Assembly: GCF_937920395.1 (NCBI RefSeq)
Contig: NZ_CALEVF010000155.1
Span: 1-7,438, forward strand
Origin: an uncultured Clostridium sp.
Lineage (GTDB): Bacteria > Bacillota > Clostridia > Clostridiales > Clostridiaceae
Direction of reading: 5' to 3'
DNA: 7,438 nucleotides
Shown here: positions 1 through 4,912 of the stretch, piece after piece
Layout: the number at the start of each line of letters is the position of its first letter
Position numbering within the stretch: the first letter of the stretch is position 1
Program-made: the position numbers and the translations under genes
The notes under the pieces: model-generated
What the model saw: the letters and a program-made list of their open reading frames with translations, nothing else
What the model was told of the DNA's origin: nothing
Databases searched by the model: none

Positions 1-172
1 TAGAATAATAAGGTTTTAGTATCTCTCTAAGAATATCTAAGTCTAAGCAATACAATTTAGATATAGAAAGTTCAAGTTCTATAATTTTTTTAGGCATAGA
101 TTTGTAGAAATATGAGAGATTTGAAATAATAAATTGCTGATAATCAGCATGAGAATTCCAATTTTCAAGCAT
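1..172 (-). CDS. N-terminal part of a probable IS transposase (runs off window)
   Basis: An open minus-strand frame starts at ATG 170-172 and is still open at position 1, giving 57 codons of a longer protein. An AGAAGG ribosome binding site lies at 181-186, 8 nt before the ATG, so the start is well supported. The peptide begins MLENWNSHADYQQF and continues with an amphipathic region containing YFYKSMPKKIIELE and LDLDILREILKPYYS. This composition resembles, from memory, the N-terminal helical region of DDE transposases common in clostridia, but no catalytic residue falls inside the window, so the family cannot be fixed. If it is a transposase, the element occupies the left margin and reads away from the accessory genes. 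It could also be an unrelated protein with a helical N-terminus. Confidence 0.5.
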   Translation of the reverse strand, partial: MLENWNSHADYQQFIISNLSYFYKSMPKKIIELELSISKLYCLDLDILREILKPYYS

Positions 173-529
173 AAAATAATCCTTCTAGTAAAATATGTCT
201 TTAGGAGGAGGACCGCAAAATTTTACAGACTTGTCAAGTGTTTTATGCAAAAAAAGTGGGGGAATCAATAAAAAATAAGGATACTAAAAATGAGTAATCG
301 CAGGAACTAAGTAGTTTCCGTGAGATCTCTATTTAGGGGAGGGGGAAATTACGTCTATTTTTAGAAAATAATCAAGACTTAGAAGGATTTAAGATACATT
401 TGTGGAAATTAGAGTTAATATTCTTAGTGTTAAAGCAAATTTCAGAAAGAGGGAAAAGATTGAATCCCCATAGTAGTGGAAACGCGGCATCGTTCTTTAG
501 CTTGTTTCAGAAATTGAGCAATTTTAGTG

Positions 530-569
530 ACTATCATCATTTAAGTATATGCTTATGGTGATAGTTTTT
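530..569 (+). terminator. Possible hairpin terminator (plus strand)
   Basis: The arms ACTATCATCAT (530-540) and ATGGTGATAGT (555-565) pair over 11 bp with one G-U wobble and a 14-nt loop. Five T residues follow on the plus strand (565-569). In the minus direction there is no comparable T-run, so it does not look like a terminator for the minus-strand immunity gene. It coincides with the end of a start-less plus-strand open frame. Confidence 0.35.
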
Positions 570-612
570 ATGGGCTCAACATCTGAATCCAAACCTATTC
601 ATAATGTGTAAT

Positions 613-636
613 AAATTTACCATAGCTTATCGTCAT
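613..636 (-). repeat. Weak copy of intergenic motif downstream of the immunity gene
   Basis: Read on the minus strand this is ATGACGATAAGC followed by TATGGTAAATTT. It fits the ATGTCGnAACTGTAAAATA consensus only with extra bases in the middle. It is the least certain member of the family and would mark the downstream end of the array. Confidence 0.25.
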
Positions 637-644
637 TTTATGTG

Positions 645-1103
645 CTACAAAAACTTCTTTAATTCATTAAGTTGCCATTCTCGTTCCAAGGTTATAGCAT
701 CAATATCATTGGAACTAATTAATCCTATTGTTTTTATGGCATAATCTGATGCTACCATCGCATGTTCTCTCATATGTCCACTTGATACCGCTTGACCAAC
801 TACTCTTAATGCTGTTTTCTTTATTTGTGAATCGCACTCACGAGCAATTCTGTGAATTTTAAAGCCAGCCTGCCTTACATCATACATTCTCGCTTTACCT
901 GTTTGCCATAATTCATTTACTATAAATCCATCAACTATTACATCTATCGAATTATAATCTATATCTACAGTGTCCAAAATATGTTTTGCCATTATCAGAG
1001 ACCATTTCGCTAAATCTACTTGGCTAACTTTTTCATATAATTCATTAATTTTAGCCCTTAATTCGTTATTATCTATTATCTTTATTTTCACTTTTGTTGG
1101 CAT
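645..1103 (-). CDS. Imm-5-like putative immunity protein
   Basis: This 152-residue, mostly alpha-helical protein has no signal peptide or membrane segment and should be cytosolic. I chose the start at ATG 1101-1103 because a GGGAGG site (1110-1115) lies 6 nt upstream. An in-frame ATG at 1161-1163 would add 20 residues, would read through that site, and has none of its own. The second half carries the pattern I associate with the Imm-5-like family of polymorphic-toxin immunity proteins. It has the run RQAGFKIHRIAREC (about 77-90), then ALRVVGQAVSSGH (about 98-110), then HAMVASDYAIK (about 114-124). Such proteins are thought to neutralise a cognate toxin delivered by a neighbouring cell. No toxin gene is adjacent, so it would be an orphan immunity gene in an accessory run. 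The family assignment is from memory of the motif pattern, and a plain hypothetical protein is the alternative. Confidence 0.65.
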   Translation of the reverse strand: MPTKVKIKIIDNNELRAKINELYEKVSQVDLAKWSLIMAKHILDTVDIDYNSIDVIVDGFIVNELWQTGKARMYDVRQAGFKIHRIARECDSQIKKTALRVVGQAVSSGHMREHAMVASDYAIKTIGLISSNDIDAITLEREWQLNELKKFL

Positions 1104-1143
1104 AGCATACCTCCCTAAAAATATTTGATTATTTACTTCAACA

Positions 1144-1162
1144 TATTTTACAGATGTGAACA
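1144..1162 (-). repeat. Intergenic motif copy (VOC / immunity gene gap)
   Basis: The minus-strand sequence is TGTTCACATCTGTAAAATA. It keeps the CTGTAAAATA half of the consensus exactly and only loosely matches the first half. It lies in the 84-bp gap between the VOC gene and the immunity gene. Confidence 0.4.
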
Positions 1163-1187
1163 ACTTATTAGATGGGTGCTATCTTAC

Positions 1188-1583
1188 TTACAGTGTCATC
1201 CCAATTTCTGCAAAGAGTTCATGTATATTCCCATCTGGGTCTGCAAATAATGCTGTTCTTTGTCTCCAAGGCATATCCTGTGGTTTATGGATAGGAGTTG
1301 CTCCCTTTGCAATTAGATGTGTAAATGATTCATCAACATCATTTGGATTTTCACATGGAAAAGCCAGTTCAAAAACTTGACCAATTACTGCTTTCTCATA
1401 TTCATTGTTATAAACATACATAACATCTCTCATACAAATAGCAAATCGGACGCCCTCATTTTCAAATTCAACATAATTACCAAGGTCATTTTTAATCTTA
1501 AATCCAAGAACTTGATTATAAAAATTTTTCATTTTATCTATATTATTTGTCCAAATCGTAACAAGATTAATTTTTGCTTTCAT
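1188..1583 (-). CDS. VOC (glyoxalase/bleomycin-resistance fold) family protein
   Basis: This 131-residue cytosolic protein has the two beta-alpha-beta-beta-beta halves typical of the vicinal oxygen chelate fold. The first half opens with INLVTIWTNNIDKMKNFY and GFKI (about 5-30). The second contains the hallmark close FADPDGNIHELFAE (about 113-126), in which Glu122 is the usual C-terminal metal ligand. The His normally found near the start of the first strand is absent (Val8/Thr9 region), so metal binding may be altered or lost. Members range from glyoxalases to antibiotic-binding and fosfomycin-type enzymes, and the substrate cannot be told here. An AAGGAGG site sits 8 nt before the ATG. It is a typical stand-alone accessory gene between the Nudix and immunity genes. 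Confidence 0.85.
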   Translation of the reverse strand: MKAKINLVTIWTNNIDKMKNFYNQVLGFKIKNDLGNYVEFENEGVRFAICMRDVMYVYNNEYEKAVIGQVFELAFPCENPNDVDESFTHLIAKGATPIHKPQDMPWRQRTALFADPDGNIHELFAEIGMTL

Positions 1584-1626
1584 AATAGTTTCCTCCTTCT
1601 TAATTTAATATGTGTATCGTGAATAT

Positions 1627-1645
1627 TATTTTACATTTTCGACAT
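1627..1645 (-). repeat. Intergenic motif copy (Nudix / VOC gap)
   Basis: The minus-strand sequence is ATGTCGAAAATGTAAAATA, one of the closest matches to the consensus. It lies about 45 nt upstream of the VOC start. Confidence 0.55.
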
Positions 1646-1675
1646 GACCTGTTCAGTGTATCTTTTCTTTAATAA

Positions 1676-1719
1676 TTCTTACAGTTATTATGACGAACTT
1701 TACGAATGTTACGACTTAA
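1676..1719 (-). repeat. Short 9-nt direct repeats with degenerate motif copies
   Basis: On the minus strand three consecutive 9-mers read TCGTAACAT, TCGTAAAGT and TCGTCATAA. They are followed by AATAACTGTAAG. The block resembles two overlapping, partly decayed copies of the intergenic motif (GTCGTAACATTCGTAAAG and TCGTCATAATAACTGTAAG), placed just downstream of the Nudix stop codon. Confidence 0.4.
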
Positions 1720-1725
1720 CATTTT

Positions 1726-2118
1726 CTAATTGTATTTATAGTAATCTAATAATTTTTCAGATTCATTACAACAAAAATTAAATTTTTGAATTTCAGATTT
1801 ATCAATCCATTGAATTTGCTCTATCTCCAAATTATATTGTATTTGTTCATTTATCTTACCTGTATATACAATTAATACATATCTATTATCTTGATTGATA
1901 ATATAGACTTTAAATAGTTTTAAGTCCTGAATACTACAATTAATTTCTTCCCTTACTTCTCTTCGAATACACTCTTCTGGTGTTTCATTATCTTCTAATG
2001 CCCCTCCAACAGTTTCCCACAAAAGCGAAAATTTTTTTTTAGACTTGCTCCTTTGAGCAATTAAAAGTTTATTATCATTATCTTTAATTATTATTGAGCA
2101 ACCTATATATGTATTCAC
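1726..2118 (-). CDS. Nudix hydrolase
   Basis: This 130-residue protein has the length of single-domain Nudix hydrolases, which cleave nucleoside diphosphates linked to another moiety in the cytosol. The Nudix box runs from Gly39 to Cys61. Gly39, Glu45, Arg53, Glu54, Glu57 and Glu58 are all in register with GX5EX7REUXEEXGU, so the Mg2+-binding glutamates are intact. The glycine near the end of the box is Asn60. The N-terminal strand (IGCSIIIKDNDNKLLIAQRS) and a Trp-Glu before the box (WETVGG) fit the MutT-like subgroup. The substrate cannot be predicted. A TGGAGG site lies 6 nt before the ATG. The gap to the intact GNAT gene is only 62 bp, so the two may be cotranscribed. Confidence 0.93.
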   Translation of the reverse strand: MNTYIGCSIIIKDNDNKLLIAQRSKSKKKFSLLWETVGGALEDNETPEECIRREVREEINCSIQDLKLFKVYIINQDNRYVLIVYTGKINEQIQYNLEIEQIQWIDKSEIQKFNFCCNESEKLLDYYKYN

Positions 2119-2138
2119 TTCAAACCTCCATTTATTTC

Positions 2139-2161
2139 GTAAAATTTTACTGTACCTTCAT
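2139..2161 (-). repeat. Intergenic motif copy with small palindrome (GNAT / Nudix gap)
   Basis: On the minus strand positions 2161-2143 read ATGAAGGTACAGTAAAATT, a clear variant of the motif. It overlaps a perfect 12-nt palindrome GTAAAATTTTAC (2139-2150). This is the downstream limit of recognisable homology between the two GNAT copies. Confidence 0.5.
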
Positions 2162-2180
2162 AATAAAAGAATGTTATCAA

Positions 2181-2699
2181 TTAATACTCTTCTTTTAAAA
2201 TTGCCATAATAATCTTATCATGGAATTCTCCATTTCTGTAAAATGCTTGTCTCATAACTCCTTCTGTTTTGAAGTTAGCATTAGTATAGGCTTTAATTGC
2301 TCCTATATTTTTTTCTGAGACAGTAAGCATAATTCTATTGAGCCCTAATTCATGAAAAGCATTTTTAGTTATTTCTTTCGTAATAAATGTACCAACACCT
2401 TTTTTATGATATGATTTGTCACCAATAAATATAAAGTATTCTCCAGATAAATTTGTTTCGCTTATTTGTGTTATTCCAGTATATCCAAGTAACTTTTTGT
2501 TTGTAGTATCTATATCTACTATTGCTTTATTATATGCTAATTTATCTAATAAAAGCGTATCAAACCAATGAGATATTTCATTATCAGTATTCATTTTCTG
2601 AAATAGAGATAATGAGTATTTTATAACTTCTTTATCCTTTATCCATAAATAGAAATATTCTTTATCTGATTTTTCTAAAGCTCTTAATTTAATGTCCAT
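2181..2699 (-). CDS. GNAT family N-acetyltransferase (RimJ/RimL-like)
   Basis: This 172-residue cytosolic protein has the layout of Acetyltransf_3/RimJ-RimL-type GNAT enzymes, which move an acetyl group from acetyl-CoA to an amine. The N-terminus IKLRALEKSDKEYFYLWIKD (from residue 3) is the usual opening strand and helix. The acetyl-CoA loop appears as YHKKGVGTFITKEI (motif A, roughly residues 97-110), and motif B appears as NIGAIKAYTNANFKTEG. The C-terminus FHDKIIMAIL is typical of the family. The acceptor could be a protein N-terminus, a sugar amine or a small drug-like amine. TAGGAGG lies 8 nt before the ATG. A near-identical but internally deleted copy lies at 4500-4780. Confidence 0.92.
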   Translation of the reverse strand: MDIKLRALEKSDKEYFYLWIKDKEVIKYSLSLFQKMNTDNEISHWFDTLLLDKLAYNKAIVDIDTTNKKLLGYTGITQISETNLSGEYFIFIGDKSYHKKGVGTFITKEITKNAFHELGLNRIMLTVSEKNIGAIKAYTNANFKTEGVMRQAFYRNGEFHDKIIMAILKEEY

Positions 2700-2747
2700 A
2701 TAACTTGCCTCCTATTACACTCATATCAGCATTTAATCAAGTGGCAC

Positions 2748-2766
2748 CATTTAACAGTTACGACAC
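2748..2766 (-). repeat. Intergenic motif copy (hexapeptide transferase / GNAT gap)
   Basis: The minus-strand sequence is GTGTCGTAACTGTTAAATG. It matches the copy at 4829-4847 at most positions and forms the upstream limit of the duplicated GNAT unit. Confidence 0.55.
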
Positions 2767-2820
2767 CTTAAATGAAGGATGTGAATCAACTTCAACTTTA
2801 AATTATGCTCATATATTATT

Positions 2821-3402
2821 TTAATTGTTATCTCTTATAACTTTACATGGATTTCCATAGGCTACTTTATTATCTGGAATTGATTTAGTTACAACACTAC
2901 CTGCACCAACTGTAACATTATTTCCAATATTAACACCTGGTAAAATAATAGTACCTCCACCAATCCAAACATTATCACCTATAGTAACAGGTGCAGTTAA
3001 TGACTTACAAAATGAAAAAGCACCATTCTCATTTAAAGTGAATCTTTCTGTTGCATTTATTGGATGAAAAACAGTATAAATTTGTACATTAGAAGCAATA
3101 AGTGCATTATTACCAATAATAATTTTATTGCAATCTAAAAAAGTACAATTCATATTAATCTCACAGTTATTTCCTATATATATATTATTTCCATAATCAA
3201 TAAAGAATGGAGCTGTAATCCATAAATTTGCCCCTCTTGAACCTAAAAGTTCGTTTAATATTTGTTCTTGTTTTTCTTTCAATTCATAATCTAATTGATT
3301 ATATATTCTTATTAAATTTTTAGCTTTATGCCATTGTTTTAATAACTCTTCATCACCACAATTATACAATTCCCCAGCTAACATTTTTTCCCGTTCTGTC
3401 AT
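2821..3402 (-). CDS. Hexapeptide-repeat O-acetyltransferase (maltose/galactoside type), copy B
   Basis: This is a 193-residue cytosolic enzyme of the left-handed beta-helix class (maltose, galactoside and NodL acetyltransferases), which acetylates sugar hydroxyls with acetyl-CoA as a trimer. The N-terminal mat domain is seen as MTEREKMLAGELYNCGDEEL. Hexapeptide turns follow (IGNNCEI, IGNNALI, IGDNVWI, IGNNVTV), with the long loop carrying the likely catalytic His in VFHPINATER. The end is GNPCKVIR. The ATG at 3400-3402 is preferred because GGGGG (3410-3414) lies 7 nt upstream; an ATG two codons earlier would leave only 1 nt. It is clearly diverged from the neighbouring copy A (3755-4345), so the pair is not a recent tandem duplication. 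Confidence 0.9.
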   Translation of the reverse strand: MTEREKMLAGELYNCGDEELLKQWHKAKNLIRIYNQLDYELKEKQEQILNELLGSRGANLWITAPFFIDYGNNIYIGNNCEINMNCTFLDCNKIIIGNNALIASNVQIYTVFHPINATERFTLNENGAFSFCKSLTAPVTIGDNVWIGGGTIILPGVNIGNNVTVGAGSVVTKSIPDNKVAYGNPCKVIRDNN

Positions 3403-3497
3403 ACTCATTCCCCCATTTTATATAACAATTTTTGATAAAAAATAAAATACAAGTATGTCCTTATTTAATTATATAGAATATTAATATAAATCTCAAA

Positions 3498-3515
3498 TAT
3501 TTTACATAAAGACAT
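3498..3515 (-). repeat. Intergenic motif copy (between hexapeptide transferases)
   Basis: The minus-strand sequence is ATGTCTTTATGTAAAATA. It is one base shorter than the consensus and closest to the copy at 1627-1645. Confidence 0.4.
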
Positions 3516-3654
3516 CAATTTTAAACACAGCATAATTTTCAATGAGGCAATGCACTATTTACTATAAATAAAGTTAAATAGTACTGTATTTCCATTTACG
3601 GCCATCAACCTATTATTACCGTATATAATATTGCCTTTAATTTTGGATCAAGTT

Positions 3655-3712
3655 TTAAAACACAAAGGTAATTAGGCGAGGGCCCCACTCTACTAATTAC
3701 CTTTGTATTTTT
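3655..3712 (-). terminator. Strong hairpin, terminator of hexapeptide transferase copy A (possibly bidirectional)
   Basis: Perfect 14-bp arms, ACAAAGGTAATTAG (3662-3675) and its complement (3693-3706), enclose a 17-nt GC-rich loop containing GGGCCCC. On the plus strand it is followed by six T residues. On the minus strand a GTGTTTT tract follows, and an A-rich run precedes the stem. It lies about 50 bp after the stop of the 4345-3755 gene, so it most likely ends that transcript. Confidence 0.7.
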
Positions 3713-3754
3713 TATTTATAGTTACAGAGTATAAGAATGTTGCAAATTACATTT

Positions 3755-4345
3755 CTATACTTCAAATCCAGTTCTATCTTCTTCTGTAATTTCTCTAATT
3801 ACTTTACATGGTACACCAGCTGCCATTACATTTGCTGGAATACTTTTTGTAATAACACTACCCGACCCTATAATTGTATTATCTCCAATATTAACACCTT
3901 GATTTATATTAACTCCTGCTCCAATCCATACGTTATTGCCTATCTTTACAGGTTTTGCATAACAACCACCTGCTACTCGTTCTTTTGCATACATTGCATG
4001 ATTAGATGTATAAATTCCAACTCGTGGTCCAAATAAAACATTATTTCCTATATTTATCTCTCCACCATCTAACATTACACAATCGAAATTGGCATAAAAA
4101 TTATCTCCTATTGCAATATTAAAACCAAATTCACATCGAAAATTTGGTTCAAAATGTACTCCATCTCCAATACTTTTCAGTAGCCTTTTTAATATTTCTT
4201 CTCTTTCATGATTGGGTTTACCAAAACTATTATTATATTCATTTGTAAGAAATACCGTATTTTCTCTTGTTTGAATTAATTCTGTTGTTAAATCGTTATA
4301 CATTTTACCAGATAAAATCAATTGTTTCTGTTCTTCTAAAGTCAT
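3755..4345 (-). CDS. Hexapeptide-repeat O-acetyltransferase (maltose/galactoside type), copy A
   Basis: This 196-residue left-handed beta-helix acetyltransferase is of the same class as copy B. It opens with the mat domain (EEQKQLILSGKMYNDLTTEL) and continues with a helical linker ending in LKRLLKSIG. The hexapeptide coils follow (FRCEFGFNIAIGDNF, INIGNNVLFG, VKIGNNVWIGAG, VNIGDNTIIGSG), and the usual AAGVPCKVIRE finishes the fold. The presumed catalytic His lies in YTSNHAMYAKER. It carries a short C-terminal extension (EEDRTGFEV). TGGAGG sits 7 nt before the ATG. A TATAAT hexamer (4366-4371) lies just upstream but without a recognisable -35, so a promoter there is uncertain. The acceptor sugar or xenobiotic is not predictable. 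Confidence 0.92.
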   Translation of the reverse strand: MTLEEQKQLILSGKMYNDLTTELIQTRENTVFLTNEYNNSFGKPNHEREEILKRLLKSIGDGVHFEPNFRCEFGFNIAIGDNFYANFDCVMLDGGEINIGNNVLFGPRVGIYTSNHAMYAKERVAGGCYAKPVKIGNNVWIGAGVNINQGVNIGDNTIIGSGSVITKSIPANVMAAGVPCKVIREITEEDRTGFEV

Positions 4346-4461
4346 AAGATAACCTCCAGCCCACTATTATAAAAGGTATATTCGCTAATAACATTTGTTT
4401 GTTTTTCATTTATTAATCTACCCCATCTTATTAATTATTTTAGAGTTTTGTTAATACAGAT

Positions 4462-4480
4462 TATTTTACTGTTCCGTCAT
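4462..4480 (-). repeat. Intergenic motif copy (GNAT remnant / hexapeptide transferase gap)
   Basis: The minus-strand sequence is ATGACGGAACAGTAAAATA, a close match to the consensus. It marks the downstream limit of the shortened GNAT unit. Confidence 0.55.
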
Positions 4481-4499
4481 ATTGAAAAAATATTGTAAA

Positions 4500-4780
4500 T
4501 TAATAATCTTCTTTTAAAATTGCCATAATAATCTTATCATGGAATTTTCCATTTCTGTAAAATGCTTGTCTCATAACTCCTTCTGTTTTGAAGTTAGCAT
4601 TAGTATAGGCTTTAATTGCTCCTATATTTTTTTCTGAGACAGTAAGCATAATTCTATTGAGTCCTAATTCATGAAAGGCATTTTTAGTTATTTCTTTCGT
4701 AATAAATGTACCAACACCTTTTCTATGATATGATTTCATTCTTTATCTGATTTTTCTAAAGCTCTTAATCTAATATCCAT
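4500..4780 (-). pseudogene. Internally deleted GNAT acetyltransferase copy
   Basis: The original start (4778-4780) and its TAGGAGG site are intact, but only 14 codons (MDIRLRALEKSDKE) remain before a TGA at 4736-4738. The deletion removed the region encoding most of the first half of the enzyme and shifted the frame. The C-terminal half survives as an open frame from ATG 4737-4739 to 4500 (79 residues). It includes acetyl-CoA motif A (YHRKGVGTF) and motif B, with only three differences from the intact protein over 78 residues. The stop and new start overlap as ATGA, so translation by reinitiation is possible. Even so, half a GNAT fold is unlikely to be an active enzyme. Few substitutions mean the duplication is recent. 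Confidence 0.85.
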
Positions 4781-4828
4781 ATAACATGCCTCCTATTACA
4801 CTCATATCAGCAGTTAATTAAGTTGAAA

Positions 4829-4847
4829 TATCTAACAGTTGCGACAT
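4829..4847 (-). repeat. Intergenic motif copy (fmt / GNAT remnant gap)
   Basis: The minus-strand sequence is ATGTCGCAACTGTTAGATA. It is the rightmost copy seen and marks the upstream limit of the accessory run; I found no copy between fmt and the sensor kinase. Confidence 0.55.
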
Positions 4848-4852
4848 TTATG

Positions 4853-4880
4853 AATATTATGAACCAATAATCATAATATT
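4853..4880 (-). terminator. Weak hairpin downstream of fmt
   Basis: Perfect 9-bp arms AATATTATG (4853-4861) and CATAATATT (4872-4880) enclose a 10-nt loop, 33 bp after the fmt stop codon. There is no T-run on the minus strand, so it is at best a poor terminator or an RNA 3'-end stem. Confidence 0.3.
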
Positions 4881-4912
4881 TAAGTCCTATATAGATTATT
4901 AATCAATTATGA

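Larger units (their letters stand above)
187..644. other. Gene-poor stretch, probable IS leader or remnant
   Basis: No convincing gene lies here. On the minus strand a TTGACA hexamer (232-237) sits upstream of the transposase start, without a good -10 at the usual distance. On the plus strand, 337-561 is open for 74 codons but has no ATG and no partner start. It encodes a peptide including RLFLENNQDLEGF and LVLKQISERGKRLNP. On the minus strand, 442-540 encodes a 32-residue peptide with no ribosome binding site. A hairpin lies at 530-565. The stretch may be the untranslated leader of the adjacent insertion sequence or an older eroded element. Confidence 0.4.
2143..2766 (-). repeat. Duplicated GNAT unit, full copy
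   Basis: The block holds the intact GNAT gene plus both flanks and is repeated, in shortened form, at 4462-4847 in the same orientation. Similarity is near-identity in the coding parts and the ribosome-binding region, and weaker but visible in the flanks. It fades in the intergenic motif at each end (2143-2161 and 2748-2766). The DNA outside is unrelated: a Nudix gene on one side and a hexapeptide acetyltransferase on the other. Confidence 0.75.
3403..3754. other. 352-bp gap between the two hexapeptide acetyltransferases
   Basis: No coding region is supported. The gap holds a strong hairpin (3662-3706), a likely copy of the intergenic motif (3498-3515), and a smaller hairpin with 8-bp arms ACTATTTA (3554-3561) and TAAATAGT (3575-3582) around a 13-nt loop. 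AT-rich stretches upstream of the 3402 start could hold a promoter, but no -35/-10 pair with good spacing stands out. It is the longest gap in the accessory run, and the terminator suggests that copy B has its own promoter here. Confidence 0.6.
4462..4847 (-). repeat. Duplicated GNAT unit, shortened copy
   Basis: This is a second copy of the unit at 2143-2766, in the same orientation. Relative to the full copy it lacks the bases matching 2418-2656, replaced by a single base at 4737, for a net loss of 238 bp. Outer homology ends in the intergenic motif on both sides (4462-4480 and 4829-4847). Confidence 0.75.

Noticed and set aside
442..540. Minus-strand 32-residue frame (starts MMIVTKIAQFLKQ)
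   Set aside because: It is coding-like in composition but has no ribosome binding site, is very short and matches no family I can name. It may be a fragment of an eroded element.
1104..1163. Longer start for the immunity-like gene at ATG 1161-1163
   Set aside because: The GGGAGG site 6 nt before ATG 1101-1103 supports the shorter form, and the extension would overlap the intergenic motif copy at 1144-1162.
1156..1380. Plus-strand open frame of 74 codons
   Set aside because: It lies antisense to the VOC gene, has no ribosome binding site and a composition that mirrors the opposite strand.
1377..1622. Plus-strand open frame of 81 codons
   Set aside because: It is antisense to the VOC start and leader, and its repetitive Ile/Asn/Phe composition is typical of AT-rich shadow frames.
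3737..4036. Plus-strand open frame of 99 codons
   Set aside because: It is antisense to hexapeptide transferase A, and its Ser/Thr/Cys/Tyr-rich composition comes from the hexapeptide repeats read backwards.
4353..4371. TATAAT at 4366-4371 as promoter of hexapeptide transferase A
   Set aside because: There is no usable -35 or TGn extension, and the implied leader would begin almost at the ribosome binding site.
613..4847. CRISPR array or classical integron
   Set aside because: The repeats are too degenerate and spaced by whole genes, so this is not CRISPR. No integron integrase and no GTTRRRY/RYYYAAC attC pair was recognised, so only a cassette-like arrangement is proposed.
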